Below, piece after piece: positions 63,099 to 64,000 of a DNA stretch of 64,000 nucleotides (position 1 is the stretch's first letter; each line of letters starts with the position of its first letter). The stretch comes from Paenibacillus sp. FSL R5-0341. Its GTDB lineage: Bacteria > Bacillota > Bacilli > Paenibacillales > Paenibacillaceae. The stretch is taken from the NCBI RefSeq assembly GCF_037975235.1, contig NZ_CP150241.1, forward strand, positions 3,968,001 to 4,032,000, in the 5' to 3' direction. Position numbers and translations under genes: made by a program. The notes below the pieces were generated by a model. The model saw nothing but the letters and a program-made list of their open reading frames with translations. It was not told the DNA's origin and made no database searches.

Positions 63099-64000
63099 AT
63101 AACATGTGCACAGCCACATATCGTCTGCATGATGATCATGCAGACTTTCGCAAGAAGGCTCAGTCTATCGCGATCGGCATGACCGTGGGTAGCTGGACGG
63201 AGTTGCCACAAGCCCAGCGTGAAGCGATGCAGAAACATCTGGGTGAAGTCATCAGCGTAGAAGTGCATGAAGCTGATGGCATGGGTGCGGGTGAGCGTTA
63301 CGCCGATATTACCATCGGATATCCTGATGTTAACTTCAGCCGTGATATCCCTGCCCTGCTCGTGACGGTCTTTGGCAAAATCTCAATGGATGGCCGGATC
63401 AAATTAACAAAGCTTGGTTTCTCGGATGGCTTCCTCAGTGCATTCCCGGGACCCAAGTTTGGACTGAATGGTGTTCGTGATCTGCTTGGTGTACATGACC
63501 GTCCACTGTTAATGAGTATCTTCAAATCGGTTATTGGACTGGATGCAGATGAACTGCGTGAACAATTTATTCGTCAGGCTCTTGGTGGCGTTGATCTGAT
63601 CAAGGACGATGAAATTCTGTTCGAGAACAAATTGACACCCATCGAAAAAAGAGTCGAGGTCTGCATGAAAGCTGCCGAACAGGCACGCCAGGAGACGGGT
63701 AAGAAGCTACTGTATGCAACCAATCTCACAGGACCTACATCCCGTCTGAAAGAGCAAGCTGAACGTGCCATTGGTGCAGGAGCCAATGCTTTGTTGTTTA
63801 ACGTGTTGTCTTACGGATATGATGTGTTGCATGAACTCAGCAGTGATCCTGATATCAATGTGCCAATTATGGCTCACCCTGCGCTTGCAGGAGCACTGTA
63901 TCCTTCACCACATTACGGCATGTCGGCTTCAGTTGTACTTGGCCAGTTGATGCGACTTGCGGGTGCCGATCTGGTGCTCTTCCCTTCTCCTTATGGTTCG
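63095..64000 (+). CDS. mtnW: 2,3-diketo-5-methylthiopentyl-1-phosphate enolase (RuBisCO-like MtnW), 3' end outside the window
   Basis: 302 codons are visible from the ATG at 63095 (MNNMCTATYRLHDDH), which overlaps the proC stop by 4 bases; the frame is open to the edge. RuBisCO-like signature GGVDLIKDDEI carries the carbamylated Lys and the Asp and Glu Mg2+ ligands; GPKFGLNGVRDLLG, TNLTGPT, IMAHPALAG and LFPSPYGS follow MtnW order. It enolises the diketo intermediate of 5-methylthioribose salvage. It is translationally coupled to proC and thus likely under the proline T-box. Confidence 0.9.
   Translation, partial: MNNMCTATYRLHDDHADFRKKAQSIAIGMTVGSWTELPQAQREAMQKHLGEVISVEVHEADGMGAGERYADITIGYPDVNFSRDIPALLVTVFGKISMDGRIKLTKLGFSDGFLSAFPGPKFGLNGVRDLLGVHDRPLLMSIFKSVIGLDADELREQFIRQALGGVDLIKDDEILFENKLTPIEKRVEVCMKAAEQARQETGKKLLYATNLTGPTSRLKEQAERAIGAGANALLFNVLSYGYDVLHELSSDPDINVPIMAHPALAGALYPSPHYGMSASVVLGQLMRLAGADLVLFPSPYGS

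Overview
The window looks like a chromosomal segment of a Paenibacillus-type bacterium (low-to-mid GC, Gram-positive, endospore-forming Bacillales). The signs are strong AGGAGG-type ribosome sites, lipoproteins and an S-layer-homology protein, a GerMN-domain lipoprotein, cell-wall amidases with copper-amine-oxidase-like N-terminal domains, a two-headed bacterial dynamin, a T-box leader, a LicT/RAT antitermination site, and Fur boxes of the Bacillus 7-1-7 type. No rRNA, tRNA, CRISPR array, prophage or intact insertion sequence is visible. Species identity is inference from protein resemblance only.

Layout. 1-4.6 kb: edge-truncated discoidin-domain secreted protein, YceI-like protein, OmpR/histidine-kinase pair, lone AAA+ ATPase. 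4.8-8.7 kb: DUF1540 peptide, a Fur-box-preceded HpaB-type flavin monooxygenase, and a convergent Fur-box operon of flavodoxin, a YkuO-like protein and a nitroreductase. 8.8-14 kb: rRNA-type methyltransferase, RluA-type pseudouridine synthase, alkyltransferase-like protein, MarR/MFS exporter operon, second MarR. 14-21.5 kb: GDSL hydrolase, ABC-2 exporter, parE and parC in one direction. 21.7-24.5 kb: CAP-domain protein, GNAT, purT. 24.7-28.6 kb: iron block with ferredoxin/flavodoxin-NADP reductase, siderophore-binding lipoprotein behind a Fur box, and a Btr-like AraC regulator. 28.8-37.7 kb: heterodimeric ABC exporter, dynamin, 90-aa protein, nth. 37.9-44.5 kb: cell-envelope block. 44.8-52.3 kb: orphan WGR-like protein, leuDC, beta-glucoside PTS operon bglP-licT-6-phospho-beta-glucosidase. 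52.6-64 kb: LysR, small protein, methionine-salvage genes (mtnU, mtnE, mtnW) interleaved with a second iron/siderophore pair and with proBAC.

Two themes tie the window together. The first is iron: six near-consensus Fur boxes precede a monooxygenase, a flavodoxin operon, two siderophore-binding lipoproteins and a Btr-type activator, and one lies between leuC and the bgl operon, where it may drive a small RNA. No siderophore permease or ATPase is present, so the lipoproteins must dock on transporters encoded elsewhere. The second is amino-acid economy: a proline T-box (specifier CCU) precedes proB-proA-proC, and proC overlaps mtnW by 4 bp, so a methionine-salvage enzyme may sit under proline control. 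Two MITE-like structured repeats (10.45-10.62 kb and 60.72-60.87 kb) and a smaller cruciform family near the CAP gene are the clearest mobile or repeat DNA. Nothing here is a clear new defence or biosynthetic system. The best candidates for something undescribed are the putative Fur-controlled small RNA near 47.8 kb, the iron-responsive redox cluster at 5-8.7 kb, and the T-box control of mtnW.
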